The translations under genes and the position numbers were made by a program. From NCBI GenBank assembly GCA_016712375.1, contig JADJRE010000026.1, positions 1-38,773 on the forward strand: 38,773 nucleotides of DNA. The letters are read 5' to 3'. Within the stretch, counting starts at the first letter, position 1. Each line of letters starts with the position of its first letter. Under the pieces are notes generated by a model that was given only the letters and a program-made list of their open reading frames with translations, was not told where the DNA came from and did not search any database. The stretch is from Rhodospirillales bacterium (lineage in GTDB: Bacteria; Pseudomonadota; Alphaproteobacteria; Rhodospirillales; Defluviicoccaceae). Positions 28,069 through 36,208 of this stretch are shown one piece after another.

Positions 28069-29744
28069 ACGGGGTTGAATTGTACGTCGACCAGGTGTTG
28101 ACGGTTGCGGTGCCGGCGTGCCGGTGGGTGCGTTTTGCGTGCGAAAGGCATGTGCGCGATTTGGAGTATGGGCGCGAGCGCGGGCTGCGGTTCGATGGGG
28201 GGGCGGCGCAGGATGTGATCGAGTTTTTTCGCTTTCCTCCGGCATTCGAAAGGCGAGTGGGCGGGGCTGCCGGTACACCTGGAGCCGTGGCAGGAGTTCT
28301 ATCTGGGGACGCTGTTCGGCTGGCGGCGGGCGGATGGGACGCGGCGATTCCGGACGTCGTATCTGGAGGTGGCGCGCAAGAACGGCAAAAGCACGATGCT
28401 GGCCGGGGTGGGGCTGTATTTGCTGGTGGCCGACGGGGAGCCGGGCGCGGAGATCTATACGGCGGCGACGAAGCGCGACCAGGCGCGGATCATTTTCCTG
28501 GAGTCGCAGCGGATGGTGCGGCAGTCGCCGGATTTGCGCGGGGTGGTGGCTGCGTTCAAGGACAATTTATCGGTCGCCTCCACGTTTTCGAAGTACGAGC
28601 CGGTCGGCCGAGACTCGGACACATTGGACGGCTTGAATGTGCATGCCGGCCTGGTGGACGAGCTGCACGCGCATCCTACTGGCGAAATGTGGGATGTGCT
28701 GGAGACGGGCACGGGCAGCCGCCGGCAGCCGTTGATGGCCACTGTGACGACGGCCGGGTCGAACCGGCAAAGCATCTGCTATCAGTTTCACGACTACACG
28801 GAGAAGGTTTTGGCCGGGGTGGTCGAAGACGACGCGTGGCATGGGCTGATTTACTCGCTGGACCGGGATCCGGTGACGGGCGAGTTGGAGGATTGGGAGG
28901 ACGAGCGGGCCTGGCGAAAGGCAAATCCCAATTTGGGAATTTCCAAAAAGGCCGGCGATTTGAGGGACAAGGCGCGCAAGGCGAAGGTGATGCCGAGCCG
29001 TTTGAATGTCTTCCTCCAAAAGGAGTTGAACATTTGGACGCAGGCGAGCACCAGGTGGATCGATCCGGAGCGCTGGCGGGCGTGCAATGTGCGGCGATCG
29101 ACGAGGCGGAGCTGGCCGGGCGGCGCTGCTATGGCGGGCTGGACTTGTCCTCGACGCTGGACGTGACGGCGCTGGTGTGGGTGTTTCCACCGGTCGACGG
29201 TACGGTGTTCGACGTGGTGTGCCGGATGTGGATCCCGGAGGAGAATTGGGAGGAGCGGGTCAAGCGGGACCGGGCGCCGTACGATGTTTGGGTGCGCCAG
29301 GGGCTGTTGACGCCGACGCCAGGCAACGCGGTGGATTACGATTTCATCCTCGACCAGGTGCAGGCGGATGTGAAGGGGTTCGCGGTGCAAGAGTTGGCGT
29401 TCGATCCGTGGAACGCGACGTCGGTGACGAACAAGATCGGCCTGCCTCCGGAGAAGCTGGTGGAGTTTCGGCAAGGGTACGCTTCGATGAACCCGGCGAT
29501 GAAAGTCCTCGAAGTGGCGATCCAGCGGCGAACCTTAAATCACGGCGGGAATGCGGCGCTGGCCTGGATGGCGGACAATCTGGTGGCGAGCCAGGATCCG
29601 GCGGGGAATATGAAGCCGGACAAGGCGAAGAGCACGGAACGGATCGACGGTGTGGTGGCGCTGATTATGGCGTTGCAGCGGGCGACGTTGCACGCCGTGG
29701 CGGCCGGGTCGGTCTACAAGAGTCGCGGGTTGCGGGTGCTGTAA
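28065..29744 (+). CDS. Terminase large subunit (HK97 type), two frameshifts
   Basis: ATG 28065 (MNGVELYVDQVLTVAVPACR). One extra T in a T-run near 28225 shifts to 'AFLRHSKGEWAGLPVHLEPW', 'FRTSYLEVARKNGKSTMLAG' (Walker A: ARKNGKST), 'IYTAATKRDQARIIFLESQR', 'GLNVHAGLVDELHAH' (Walker B region). One lost G near 29092 restores the first frame for 'AAIDEAELAGRRCYGGLDLS', 'DFILDQVQADVKGFAVQELA', 'FDPWNATSVTNKI', with the nuclease-domain acidic residues. About 559 aa. This motor translocates DNA into the prohead and cuts the concatemer, with the P27 small subunit at 25356. Confidence 0.92.
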   Translation: MNGVELYVDQVLTVAVPACRWVRFACERHVRDLEYGRERGLRFDGGAAQDVIEFFRFPPAFERRVGGAAGTPGAVAGVLSGDAVRLAAGGWDAAIPDVVSGGGAQERQKHDAGRGGAVFAGGRRGAGRGDLYGGDEARPGADHFPGVAADGAAVAGFARGGGCVQGQFIGRLHVFEVRAGRPRLGHIGRLECACRPGGRAARASYWRNVGCAGDGHGQPPAAVDGHCDDGRVEPAKHLLSVSRLHGEGFGRGGRRRRVAWADLLAGPGSGDGRVGGLGGRAGLAKGKSQFGNFQKGRRFEGQGAQGEGDAEPFECLPPKGVEHLDAGEHQVDRSGALAGVQCAAIDEAELAGRRCYGGLDLSSTLDVTALVWVFPPVDGTVFDVVCRMWIPEENWEERVKRDRAPYDVWVRQGLLTPTPGNAVDYDFILDQVQADVKGFAVQELAFDPWNATSVTNKIGLPPEKLVEFRQGYASMNPAMKVLEVAIQRRTLNHGGNAALAWMADNLVASQDPAGNMKPDKAKSTERIDGVVALIMALQRATLHAVAAGSVYKSRGLRVL

Positions 29745-29840
29745 CGGATTTTGGGAACGGATTGAACGGATGGCGGAGAGATTGCTTCGGCGCTGCGCCT
29801 CGCAATGACAGGGGCGGGGCTGCGCCTCGCAATGACGGGG
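29742..29840 (+). repeat. Dispersed repeats, families B and D in tandem
   Basis: 'TAACGGATTTTGGGAACGG' and 'ATTGAACGGATGGCGG' (B) run directly into 'AGAGATTGCTTCGGCGC', 'CTCGCAATGACAGG' and a second 'TGCGCCTCGCAATGACGGGG' (D). They fill the gap between large terminase and the CHAT-like gene. Confidence 0.75.
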
Positions 29841-29867
29841 ACGGCGGAGCGGAACGGGGAGCGGTGA

Positions 29868-30533
29868 ATGGATAGCTTGGGCGTGTTGATTATTGCTCCT
29901 GAGAGCGATTTGAAGAATACGGCGGACATCGTTGCAGCGGCGAACGGGTTCCGGGTGAATGTGCTGAACGGGTATGTGACCGGGCGGGAGGCGCTGAAGG
30001 AGATCGGGAGCGGGCGCTATGATGTGGTGTATTTCGGCGGCCACGAGCGCGAGTTGGACAGCGTTACGGTGTCGGACGGCCGGCTGGATGAGGAGTATTT
30101 GCGCCAGGCGCTGCGCAGTGCGTCCTCCGGGCGACTGCAGATCGTGATCCTGAACTCGTGCGACAGTATTTCGATGGCGGCGGCGCTGTATCGGGCCGGG
30201 GTTGCGCCGCGCGTGATCGGCTGGCCAAGTGAGATGTCGGACGCGGCGGCGGGATCGTGGGCGCAGAATTTCTTCCGGTCGCTGGCGCTGGGTGCAGAAT
30301 TCTGGGAGGCGTTTGCCTCGTCGGTGGAGGTGTTGCGAGTGCAGTTTCCGACTGTCAAGCCGCCGGTGTTTTTGAACGGCCGGATCACGCTGCTTGAGGA
30401 GCGGGTGGCGGCGATCCAGCGGCAACTGGATGAGCGGGCCGGGATGTTGACTGTGCCGCGCTGGACGCTGGCGGTGCTGCTGGTGTTGGCCGGGTTGGCG
30501 GCGACGGCGACGGTGTTGGCGTTGTTGCAGTGA
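29868..30533 (+). CDS. CHAT/caspase-like cysteine protease with C-terminal membrane anchor
   Basis: 221 aa, ATG 29868 behind GGAGCGG. The N-terminal half follows the CHAT/caspase pattern: 'GVLIIAPESDLKNTADIVAA', 'ALKEIGSGRYDVVYFGGHER' (candidate catalytic His59), 'VSDGRLDEEYLRQALRSA', 'LQIVILNSCDSISMAAALYR' (candidate catalytic Cys98), 'GVAPRVIGWPSEMSDAAAGS', 'WAQNFFRSLALGAEF'. A short coiled coil (about 172-192, TLLEERVAAIQRQLDERAG) leads to a hydrophobic helix (WTLAVLLVLAGLAATATVLA), predicted to anchor the protease on the cytoplasmic face of the membrane. It lies between terminase and the fibre cassette, flanked by dispersed repeats, so it looks like added cargo. Such proteases occur in bacterial conflict systems; in a phage the function is unknown. 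The family call is from motif reading only. Confidence 0.7.
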   Translation: MDSLGVLIIAPESDLKNTADIVAAANGFRVNVLNGYVTGREALKEIGSGRYDVVYFGGHERELDSVTVSDGRLDEEYLRQALRSASSGRLQIVILNSCDSISMAAALYRAGVAPRVIGWPSEMSDAAAGSWAQNFFRSLALGAEFWEAFASSVEVLRVQFPTVKPPVFLNGRITLLEERVAAIQRQLDERAGMLTVPRWTLAVLLVLAGLAATATVLALLQ

Positions 30534-30586
30534 GCCGTCCACGCCGTCCACGAATGCCTTCGGCATCACGAATACACGAATGCGGA
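30534..30586 (+). repeat. Dispersed repeat, family A
   Basis: 'GCCGTCCACGCCGTCCACG' and 'AATGCCTTCGGCATCACG', with an internal GCCTTCGGC hairpin, then 'AATACACGAATGCGGAG'. It fills the gap to the next gene. Confidence 0.75.
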
Positions 30587-30596
30587 GTTTCGGACG

Positions 30597-30861
30597 ATGA
30601 CGACGATAACAGCGATTGTGATGATCTTGGTTCTGTTGATTGCGCCGATGGGCAACGGGCCGGATGTGGCCGAGATCAACTATTTCCAGTATGCCGAGTG
30701 TGAGAATGTGTTCTACTGGCAGACTGACACAGAGATCAACATCTGGGGTTTCCGCCTTGAGCACGTCGCTGTATCTGCGGACGGACGATGGGTTGATGCG
30801 GATCGGCGGAACGGCGCCGGTGGATGCCGGCAACAAAGAGACGTTAACGGAAGGATGGTGA
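30597..30861 (+). CDS. Small protein with N-terminal hydrophobic segment, frameshifted; fibre-fragment C-terminus
   Basis: ATG 30597: MTTITAIVMILVLLIAPMGN is a likely signal peptide or anchor, then 'VAEINYFQYAECENVFYWQT', 'EINIWGF'. Near 30760 coding seems to continue one frame over as 'TSLYLRTDDGLMRIGGTAPV', 'DAGNKETLTEGW' with TGA at 30859-30861, four bases before the next gene. This tail is a partial copy of a segment in the gene at 32204 ('LLYLRSDTGLARIGGAAPVS'), so the gene may be a recombination remnant of a fibre gene. Confidence 0.45.
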
Positions 30862-30865
30862 TAGT

Positions 30866-31444
30866 GTGGCAGACAACGTAGCGATAACAGCCGGTAGTGG
30901 CACATCAATCGCAACTGATGATATTGGAGGCGTGCAATACCAGCGGGTCAAGCTGGCGCTGGGCGCTGACGGCGCGGCGACTGATCTGGCACCAGGTCAG
31001 GGGCTTATGGCCGCGTCCGTGCCGGTGGCGATTGCCAGCAACCAGAGCGCGGTGCCTGTGTCGCTGGCAACGGCTCCGGCGCTGGTGGCTGGTTCTGCTA
31101 CGATTGGCGCAACGATGGACGCTGGCCCATCGTGGACAAGCTCATACCTGCACACAGCGAGCGCAGACGCCAGTGCTGGCGCTGACGTGACCGCGGCACC
31201 GACCACCGGGCAGAAAATCGTGATTGATGACGTGATTGTGAGCACTGGCGCGGCACTGACTGTTACCTTCGAGGAGGAGACCAGCGGTACGGACGTGCTA
31301 AAGCTCTACATGGCGGCAAACGGCATTGCTCAGGTGACGCCCCGCGGCAAGATCAAGTTGGCCACTGCTGACAAGAAACTGCGCGTGCTCACCAGCGGCG
31401 CGGGTGCCGTGGCTTGTACGATTGTCTACCACTCGGAGGCTTGA
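30866..31444 (+). CDS. Putative fibre/structural protein (192 aa)
   Basis: GTG start 30866 (VADNVAITAGSGTSIATDDI). The opening 'GSGTSIATDDIGGVQYQRVK', 'LALGADGAATDLAPGQGLMA' and 'AIASNQSAVPVSLATAPALV' is a pattern I recall from phage virion proteins, followed by a beta-rich C-terminal domain ('IVIDDVIVSTGAALTVTFEE', 'VLKLYMAANGIAQVTPRGKI'). Probably a fibre, decoration or neck-whisker type protein; the role is inferred from the neighbours with lectin-like domains. Confidence 0.6.
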   Translation: MADNVAITAGSGTSIATDDIGGVQYQRVKLALGADGAATDLAPGQGLMAASVPVAIASNQSAVPVSLATAPALVAGSATIGATMDAGPSWTSSYLHTASADASAGADVTAAPTTGQKIVIDDVIVSTGAALTVTFEEETSGTDVLKLYMAANGIAQVTPRGKIKLATADKKLRVLTSGAGAVACTIVYHSEA

Positions 31445-31447
31445 CGG

Positions 31448-32190
31448 ATGCCGTATCCTGTTGCAGCAGCAAGAGGCAGTAAAGTTGGCAAAACTCCAGT
31501 ACCATCGACTCTATTGAATGGACTGCTGGCATACTGGCCGATGAATGAAGCGTCTGGAAATATACTCGACGCCTCTGGCGCGGGCCGAACCGTTACGGTC
31601 CAAACGACCATCGGCGCGAATACGGGGATGCTGTATTCAACGGCGCAGGAATTTGTCAACGCCGAGATCCGATTGGGCGCTGCGCAATGATGCCGCGCTA
31701 AGTGGCCTTAATGCCATGACTGTGTTGCTGGATATATGTCTATTCAGTCAGCGGCACCCCTGGCAGTTATCGAAACATCTGCAATAACGGCAACACTGGC
31801 CCCTACTCGGCTGCTTTCAGCATATTTCTAGCTCACGAAGGAACGCTCGTGTTTGCGGTTGCAGCGGGCGCGCTGGATTACAACGTATGGCATACGTTCG
31901 ATTCGTTAAATCCGATCTCACTCAACGCGTGGCATTTCGTGTCATGTCGTCATGATCCAGCCGCTGATGTGCTAAAAGCAAATATCGATGCCGCGCAGGA
32001 TTCTGAGCCTTGGGATAAGGGTATTGCATCGCCTAGCAGCGATTGGGTGATCGGACGCCACTCGCCCACGCACAACTTGAATTATATGGATGGTCGTGTC
32101 GGGCCGATGATGGTATGGAACCGGGCGCTATCAGATGCGGAAATCTCGCAACTGTACAACGCTGGCAATGGTCTAGCGTTTCCATTCTGA
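31448..32190 (+). CDS. LamG/concanavalin-like lectin protein, two frameshifts
   Basis: ATG 31448 (MPYPVAAARGSKVGKTPVPS), then 'LLNGLLAYWPMNEASGNILD', 'ASGAGRTVTVQTTIGANTGM' open a LamG-type domain. The frame changes near 31665 ('SDWALRNDAALSGLNAMTVL') and near 31735 ('VYSVSGTPGSYRNICNNGNT'), then runs 'TLVFAVAAGALDYNVWHTFD', 'AWHFVSCRHDPAADVLKANI', 'GRVGPMMVWNRALSDAEISQ', 'LYNAGNGLAF', the classic end of a LamG domain. About 247 aa corrected, single domain, glycan-binding likely. Composition is less GC-rich than the neighbours, so it may have been acquired separately. Confidence 0.7.
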
Positions 32191-32203
32191 GGCTGGTGGC
32201 GCT

Positions 32204-33133
32204 ATGACACTTCTGCTACTGTTTAATCAGCCACAGGGCGGCGCAACTGGCACGGCGTTTCAATCCTTTGTGGAGGCTGGTATGTTTTTAGGCAATTGGG
32301 ATATTGACGACTACCTGACGTTCACGGCCTGCACGCACGACGCGGGCGCGGCGGCTGACGCCGATGCTGTGCCCAGCTATGCGATCTACGAGGATGAGAC
32401 AGCGGCGGCGATTGTGTCCGGCAACATGGCGAAGCTGGGCGCAGTGGATGGCTTCTACACGGAGCGGGTCCAGTTGACGGCGGTAGCTGGCTTCGAGGCT
32501 GGCAAAATGTACGCGGTGCGAGTCGAAGCGGTCATGGGTGGCGTGACGGCGGCGGCGGTACACTCGTTCGCGGTCAAGGTGGCTTTGGCTAATGTGACTT
32601 TGTGGTCGGGTGATGCAGTGGCCGGCGCTCCGGCTCTGGAGACCACGGCGCAGGCGATCCTGGAGGACACGGGGACGATGCTGCCGGGGCTGTTTGCGGC
32701 CAGCGGGGCGACGGTGACGGTGATCTCGGCGGTGGACGGCGGGACGATCACGCTGCACGTCGGAGATACGTGGGCGTTTACGGTGTCGGACAGCACGCTG
32801 GACCTGAGCGATTACGAGACGGTGGCGCTGGTGGTCAAGCGTAACGCGCGCCAGATCGACAACGATGCGCTGCTGTATCTGCGCAGCGACACGGGCCTGG
32901 CCAGGATCGGCGGGGCGGCGCCGGTGAGCGCGGGCAATGGGACGCTGACGAAGACTTCCACATCGTTCTCTGGGACGGTGGCGCTGGCGGAGACGAGTGC
33001 GAGCGGGCTGATCGCCGGGCAGTATACGTGGTGGCTGAAGGCGTTCGACACGACGCCGGCGCCGGACGAGGGGTATACGCTGGCGACGGGTGCGTTTGTG
33101 TTGGAGCGGGCCGGGTTGGGGGCGGTGAGCTGA
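32204..33133 (+). CDS. Putative upper baseplate / fibre-associated protein (309 aa)
   Basis: MTLLLLFNQPQGGATGTAFQ from ATG 32204. The N-terminal half ('FLGNWDIDDYLTFTACTHD', 'IYEDETAAAIVSGNMAKLGA', 'GKMYAVRVEAVMGGVTAAAV') and the C-terminal half ('GDTWAFTVSDSTLDLSDYET', 'VALVVKRNARQIDNDALLYL', 'ATGAFVLERAGLG') each read as an Ig-like or BppU-type beta domain. The segment 'LLYLRSDTGLARIGG' is duplicated in the gene at 30597. Probably part of the same adsorption cassette; fold assignment tentative. Confidence 0.6.
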   Translation: MTLLLLFNQPQGGATGTAFQSFVEAGMFLGNWDIDDYLTFTACTHDAGAAADADAVPSYAIYEDETAAAIVSGNMAKLGAVDGFYTERVQLTAVAGFEAGKMYAVRVEAVMGGVTAAAVHSFAVKVALANVTLWSGDAVAGAPALETTAQAILEDTGTMLPGLFAASGATVTVISAVDGGTITLHVGDTWAFTVSDSTLDLSDYETVALVVKRNARQIDNDALLYLRSDTGLARIGGAAPVSAGNGTLTKTSTSFSGTVALAETSASGLIAGQYTWWLKAFDTTPAPDEGYTLATGAFVLERAGLGAVS

Positions 33134-33178
33134 CAACGGATTATGGGAACGGATGGAACGGATGCCGGAGGCCGGAGG
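33134..33178 (+). repeat. Dispersed repeat, family B
   Basis: 'ACAACGGATTATGGGAACGG' then 'ATGGAACGGATGCCGGAGG'. It runs into the start of the next small gene. Confidence 0.75.
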
Positions 33179-33337
33179 CGGATGGAGCCGGGTTGATTTG
33201 CGGGACTGGTTGATTGTGTTGGGACTGGTGCTGCTGGCCGGCGGGCTGGGCGGGTATGACTGGCGGCTGGCGGCGGTGGGTGTGGTGTGGTGTTGCTGGC
33301 GGTGGGGTTGTGGTCGGCGGGCAGACCCTCACCCTAG
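33162..33337 (+). CDS. Small two-helix membrane protein ahead of portal, frameshifted
   Basis: ATG 33162: MPEAGGGWSRVDLRDWLIVL, 'GLVLLAGGLGGYDWRLAAVG' and, one frame over after about 33285, 'LLAVGLWSAGRP', stopping at 33335-33337. The pattern 'DLRDWLIV..LLAGG...YDWRLA' with two helices recurs, to my memory, in small proteins just upstream of portal genes. The uncorrected frame runs on into the family E repeat. The first residues derive from a family B repeat. Function unknown. Confidence 0.5.
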
Positions 33338-33366
33338 CCCTCTCCCGCGGGGAGAGGGGACGGACC
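33326..33366 (+). repeat. Dispersed repeat, family E
   Basis: 'ACCCTCACCCTAGCCCTCTC' then the hairpin CCCTCTCCC-gc-GGGGAGAGGG (33338-33358). Same family as 569-653. Confidence 0.75.
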
Positions 33367-33395
33367 GGAATGTTTTGCGTGCGAAACGGTGAACG

Positions 33396-34687
33396 ATGGG
33401 TATTTTTACGAGGCTGTTGCGACCTGCGGAACCTGTGAACGCTGAGCAGCGTCGTCGCTGACATCGCCCGATAGCTGGCTGCTGGAGGCGCTGGGCGGGG
33501 GTACGACTACGGCCGGGCTGCAGGTGAGCACGGAAGGATCGCTCGGCTATGCGGCCGTGCTGGCGGCGACACGGGTACTGTCGGAGGGCGTGGCGCAGTT
33601 GCCGCTGATCCTGTACGAGCGAGAGGCGAAGGGTCGCCGGCGGGCAACGGACCATCGGTTGTATCCGCTGCTGCACGCGGCGCCGAATCCGGCCATGACG
33701 TCGTTCGAACTGCGCGAGCTGATGATGATCCATTTGCCGCTGTGGGGCAATGCGGTCTGCGAGATCGTGCGCGACAGCGCCGGCCGTCCTGCGCAGTTGT
33801 GGCCGTTGATGCCGCAGTGGATGACGATCAACGCGGCAGTGGACGGCACGCGCTGGTATACATATCGGCCGCCGGGATTCGCTGAGGTGCCGCTGCGCAG
33901 CGAGCAGGTGCTGCATGTGCCGGGCATGGGCAGCGACGGGATCGCGGGGCGCTCGCTGATCCGGCTGGCGCGCGAGAGCGTCGGGCTTGGGATGGCGGCA
34001 GAACGCTATGGGGCGACGGTATTCGGCAACGGAACGGTGCCTGGCGGGGTGCTGGAGCATCCGGGCGAGCTGGGCGAGGAGGCGTATGAGCGGTTGCGTA
34101 AATCATGGAGCGAGCGTCACGAGGGGTTGGCAAATGCACAGCGGCTGGCGATTCTCGAGGAGGGGATGAAGTACAACCGAATCGGGATCCCGCCGGAGGA
34201 TGCGCAGTTCCTGGAGACGCGGAAATTCCAGAGGACGGAGATCGCTGCAATTTTCCGGGTTCCGCCGCATATGATCGGCGACCTGGAGCGGGCGACGTTT
34301 TCAAACATCGAGCAGCAGAGCCTGGATTTTGTGATCTATACGCTTTCGCCGTGGCTGGTGAGGATCGAGCAGCGGATCTCGCTGCAACTGCTGAGCCAGG
34401 CAGAGCGGGCGCGCTTCTATGTCGAGCATTTGGTCGATGGGCTGCTGCGCGGGGATATTGCCAGCCGCTACCAGGCGTATTCGACGGGGCGCCAGTGGGG
34501 TTGGCTGTCGGCGAACGATGTGCGCCAGCTGGAGAATATGAACCCGGTGGCGGATGGGGATGCGTATCTGGTGCCGCTGAATATGATCGAGATGGGAGCG
34601 GAGGGCAACGGATTAGGGGAACGGATTGGAACGGATGCGGAGGGGAACCGTTCACGAATTAGAGCGGAGGGGATGAGAGGCGGGTGA
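33396..34687 (+). CDS. Portal protein (HK97 type), one frameshift, repeat-encoded C-terminus
   Basis: ATG 33396 opens MGIFTRLLRPAEPVNAEQRR. One C lost near 33450 separates this from 'SPDSWLLEALGGGTTTAGLQ', 'VSTEGSLGYAAVLAATRVLS', 'EGVAQLPLILYEREAKGRRR', 'GIAGRSLIRLARESVGLGMA', 'FQRTEIAAIFRVPPHMIGDL', 'ERATFSNIEQQSLDFVIYTL', 'YQAYSTGRQWGWLSANDVRQ', 'LENMNPVADGDAYLVPLNM', all standard HK97 portal blocks. About 430 aa. The last 25 residues (EGNGLGERIGTDAEGNRSRI) are encoded by a family B repeat and are unlikely to be functional. The dodecameric portal is the DNA gate and terminase docking site. Confidence 0.92.
34604..34672 (+). repeat. Family B repeat inside the portal coding region
   Basis: 'GGCAACGGATTAGGGGAACG' then 'GATTGGAACGGATGCGGAGG' and 'CCGTTCACGAATTAGAGCGG'. 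It is read in frame as the portal C-terminus. Confidence 0.75.
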
Positions 34688-35496
34688 TAGGGTCGCGAGA
34701 GGCGCGGGCGAGGAATGCGGTGGCTGGGCGCAAGCGGGTGATCGATGCGAACCGGGCGGCATTGGAGGATGCTGCGCAGCGGGTGGTGAACCGGGAGGTG
34801 AATGATATTGGGAACGCGGCGCGGCGGTATTTACGGGAGGCGGCTCGGTCAGGAGACCGGCCGCAGCATGATCGAGGAGTGGAGCGCCGCAGTGTGGGCG
34901 AGTTTACGAGCTGGCTGGATGAGTTTCTCGTTGGGCATCGTGAGTTTATCCGGGAGCGGATGTGGGCGAGCGTGTGGACGTTTGCGCAGCTGGTGAGCGA
35001 CGCGGCGATGGCAGAGGCTGAGGCGGCCGGATTTGAGCCAGCGGATGTGTCGCAGAACGTCGAGGCGTTTACCCGGGCGATGCTGGCGGGCCGGGCCGCA
35101 GCGTGGACGGCGATTTTACAGACGCGCCTGGAGGATCGGATGCAGGCGGCGGCTGAAGCGGGCGAGGATCCGCTGGTTGTGGTAGAGGAGACGCTGGCGG
35201 AACGGCGCGATGGGTATGCCGAGGACTGGAGCCGGGACACGGGGACGGCGATCGGGAATGCGGTGGCCGTGACGGTGTTTACGGTCGTGGGCGTGTTGTC
35301 ACTGCGCTGGCTGGCGTTCGGTGAGAATTGCCCGTATTGCTCTTCCATGAACGGGCGAACGGTGGGCGTGCAGGAGTGGTTTGTGCTGGCCGGGAATGAT
35401 GTGGCGCCAGAAGGGTTGCCGGCGATGCGGCCGGGGTCGAATGTGCGCCATCCTCCGCTGCATCAGGGATGCGATTGTATGGTGACGGTGGGGTAG
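34684..35496 (+). CDS. Head morphogenesis protein (Mu gpF-like / minor capsid)
   Basis: GTG start 34684 overlaps the portal stop (GTGA). 270 aa: MIGSREARARNAVAGRKRVI, long helical middle, and the signature C-terminus 'LRWLAFGENCPYCSSMNGRT', 'NVRHPPLHQGCDCMVTVG', with four Cys/His typical of the Phage_Mu_F family. The short section 'SGDRPQHDRGVERRSVGEF' near 34855-34905 is atypical; coding potential in another frame ('SMIEEWSAAV') suggests two compensating indels there. These proteins connect portal and capsid or enter the host with DNA. Followed by protease and capsid. Confidence 0.85.
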   Translation: MIGSREARARNAVAGRKRVIDANRAALEDAAQRVVNREVNDIGNAARRYLREAARSGDRPQHDRGVERRSVGEFTSWLDEFLVGHREFIRERMWASVWTFAQLVSDAAMAEAEAAGFEPADVSQNVEAFTRAMLAGRAAAWTAILQTRLEDRMQAAAEAGEDPLVVVEETLAERRDGYAEDWSRDTGTAIGNAVAVTVFTVVGVLSLRWLAFGENCPYCSSMNGRTVGVQEWFVLAGNDVAPEGLPAMRPGSNVRHPPLHQGCDCMVTVG

Positions 35497-35572
35497 TCTG
35501 AACCACGGACCCTGGCCAGGGCGCCAAGCGAACAGGTGACACGGATTTATGGATTTCACGGATTACGGAGCG
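35497..35572 (+). repeat. Dispersed repeat, family C (long form)
   Basis: 'TGAACCACGGACCCTGGCC', 'AGGGCGCCAAGCGAACAGG', 'TGACACGGATTTATGGATTT', 'CACGGATTACGGAGCGG'. It shares its middle module with the family A copy at 1241 and fills the gap before the protease gene. Confidence 0.75.
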
Positions 35573-35577
35573 GAGAG

Positions 35578-36207
35578 ATGAACGGTCTGGAAACGTTTGA
35601 GATGGAGCGGCGGACGTTTGCGCATCCGGTGGAGGTGCGAGCGGGGGCGGACGGCTCGACGGTGATCGAGGGCTATGCGGCGCTGTTCAATGTGCTGAGC
35701 GATGACCTGGGCGGGTTCCGGGAGATGCTGCTGCCAGGGGCGTTTGCGGACCGGCTGCAGGATGATGTGCGCGCGCTGTGGCAGCATGATCCGCTGTTCG
35801 TCTTCGGGCGAACGGTGTCGGGGACGTTGGAGCTGTGGGAGGACGCGGTTGGCCTGGGCTATCGGGCGCAGTCTCCCGATGCGCAGTGGGCGCGGGACGC
35901 GTTGGTCTCGATGAAACGGGGCGACGTGTCACAGAGTTCGTTTGCTTTCTCCGTGCTGGACGGGGATCGCTGGGATATGGGTGAGGGTGGCCAGGTGATC
36001 CGCACTGTGGAACGGGTGGCGCGGCTGTATGACGTGTCGCCGGTGACGTATCCGGCTTATCCCCAGACGAGCGCAGGAGTTGCGAAGAGGGCGGCGGAGC
36101 TGCGGGCGCGGCTGGCTGCTGAGATCAATGGGGCTGGAGAGGCGGAGGACCTGCGGGCGCGGGAGCTGCTGCGACAGCGTGTGAGACTGACTGAACTGGA
36201 GATCTGA
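35578..36207 (+). CDS. Prohead protease (HK97 family)
   Basis: Start ATG 35578 (MNGLETFEMERRTFAHPVEV) follows GGAGAG; the longer start at 35536 is repeat-encoded. 'VIEGYAALFNVLSDDLGGFR', 'EMLLPGAFADRLQDDVRALW', QHDPLFVFGRTVSGTLEL (catalytic His region), 'DALVSMKRGDVSQSSFAFSV' (catalytic Ser in QSSFAF), 'LYDVSPVTYPAYPQTSA' are the hallmark blocks. 209 aa, normal. The enzyme cleaves the capsid delta domain and itself before expansion; the capsid gene follows after one base. Confidence 0.93.
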   Translation: MNGLETFEMERRTFAHPVEVRAGADGSTVIEGYAALFNVLSDDLGGFREMLLPGAFADRLQDDVRALWQHDPLFVFGRTVSGTLELWEDAVGLGYRAQSPDAQWARDALVSMKRGDVSQSSFAFSVLDGDRWDMGEGGQVIRTVERVARLYDVSPVTYPAYPQTSAGVAKRAAELRARLAAEINGAGEAEDLRARELLRQRVRLTELEI

Positions 36208-36208
36208 G

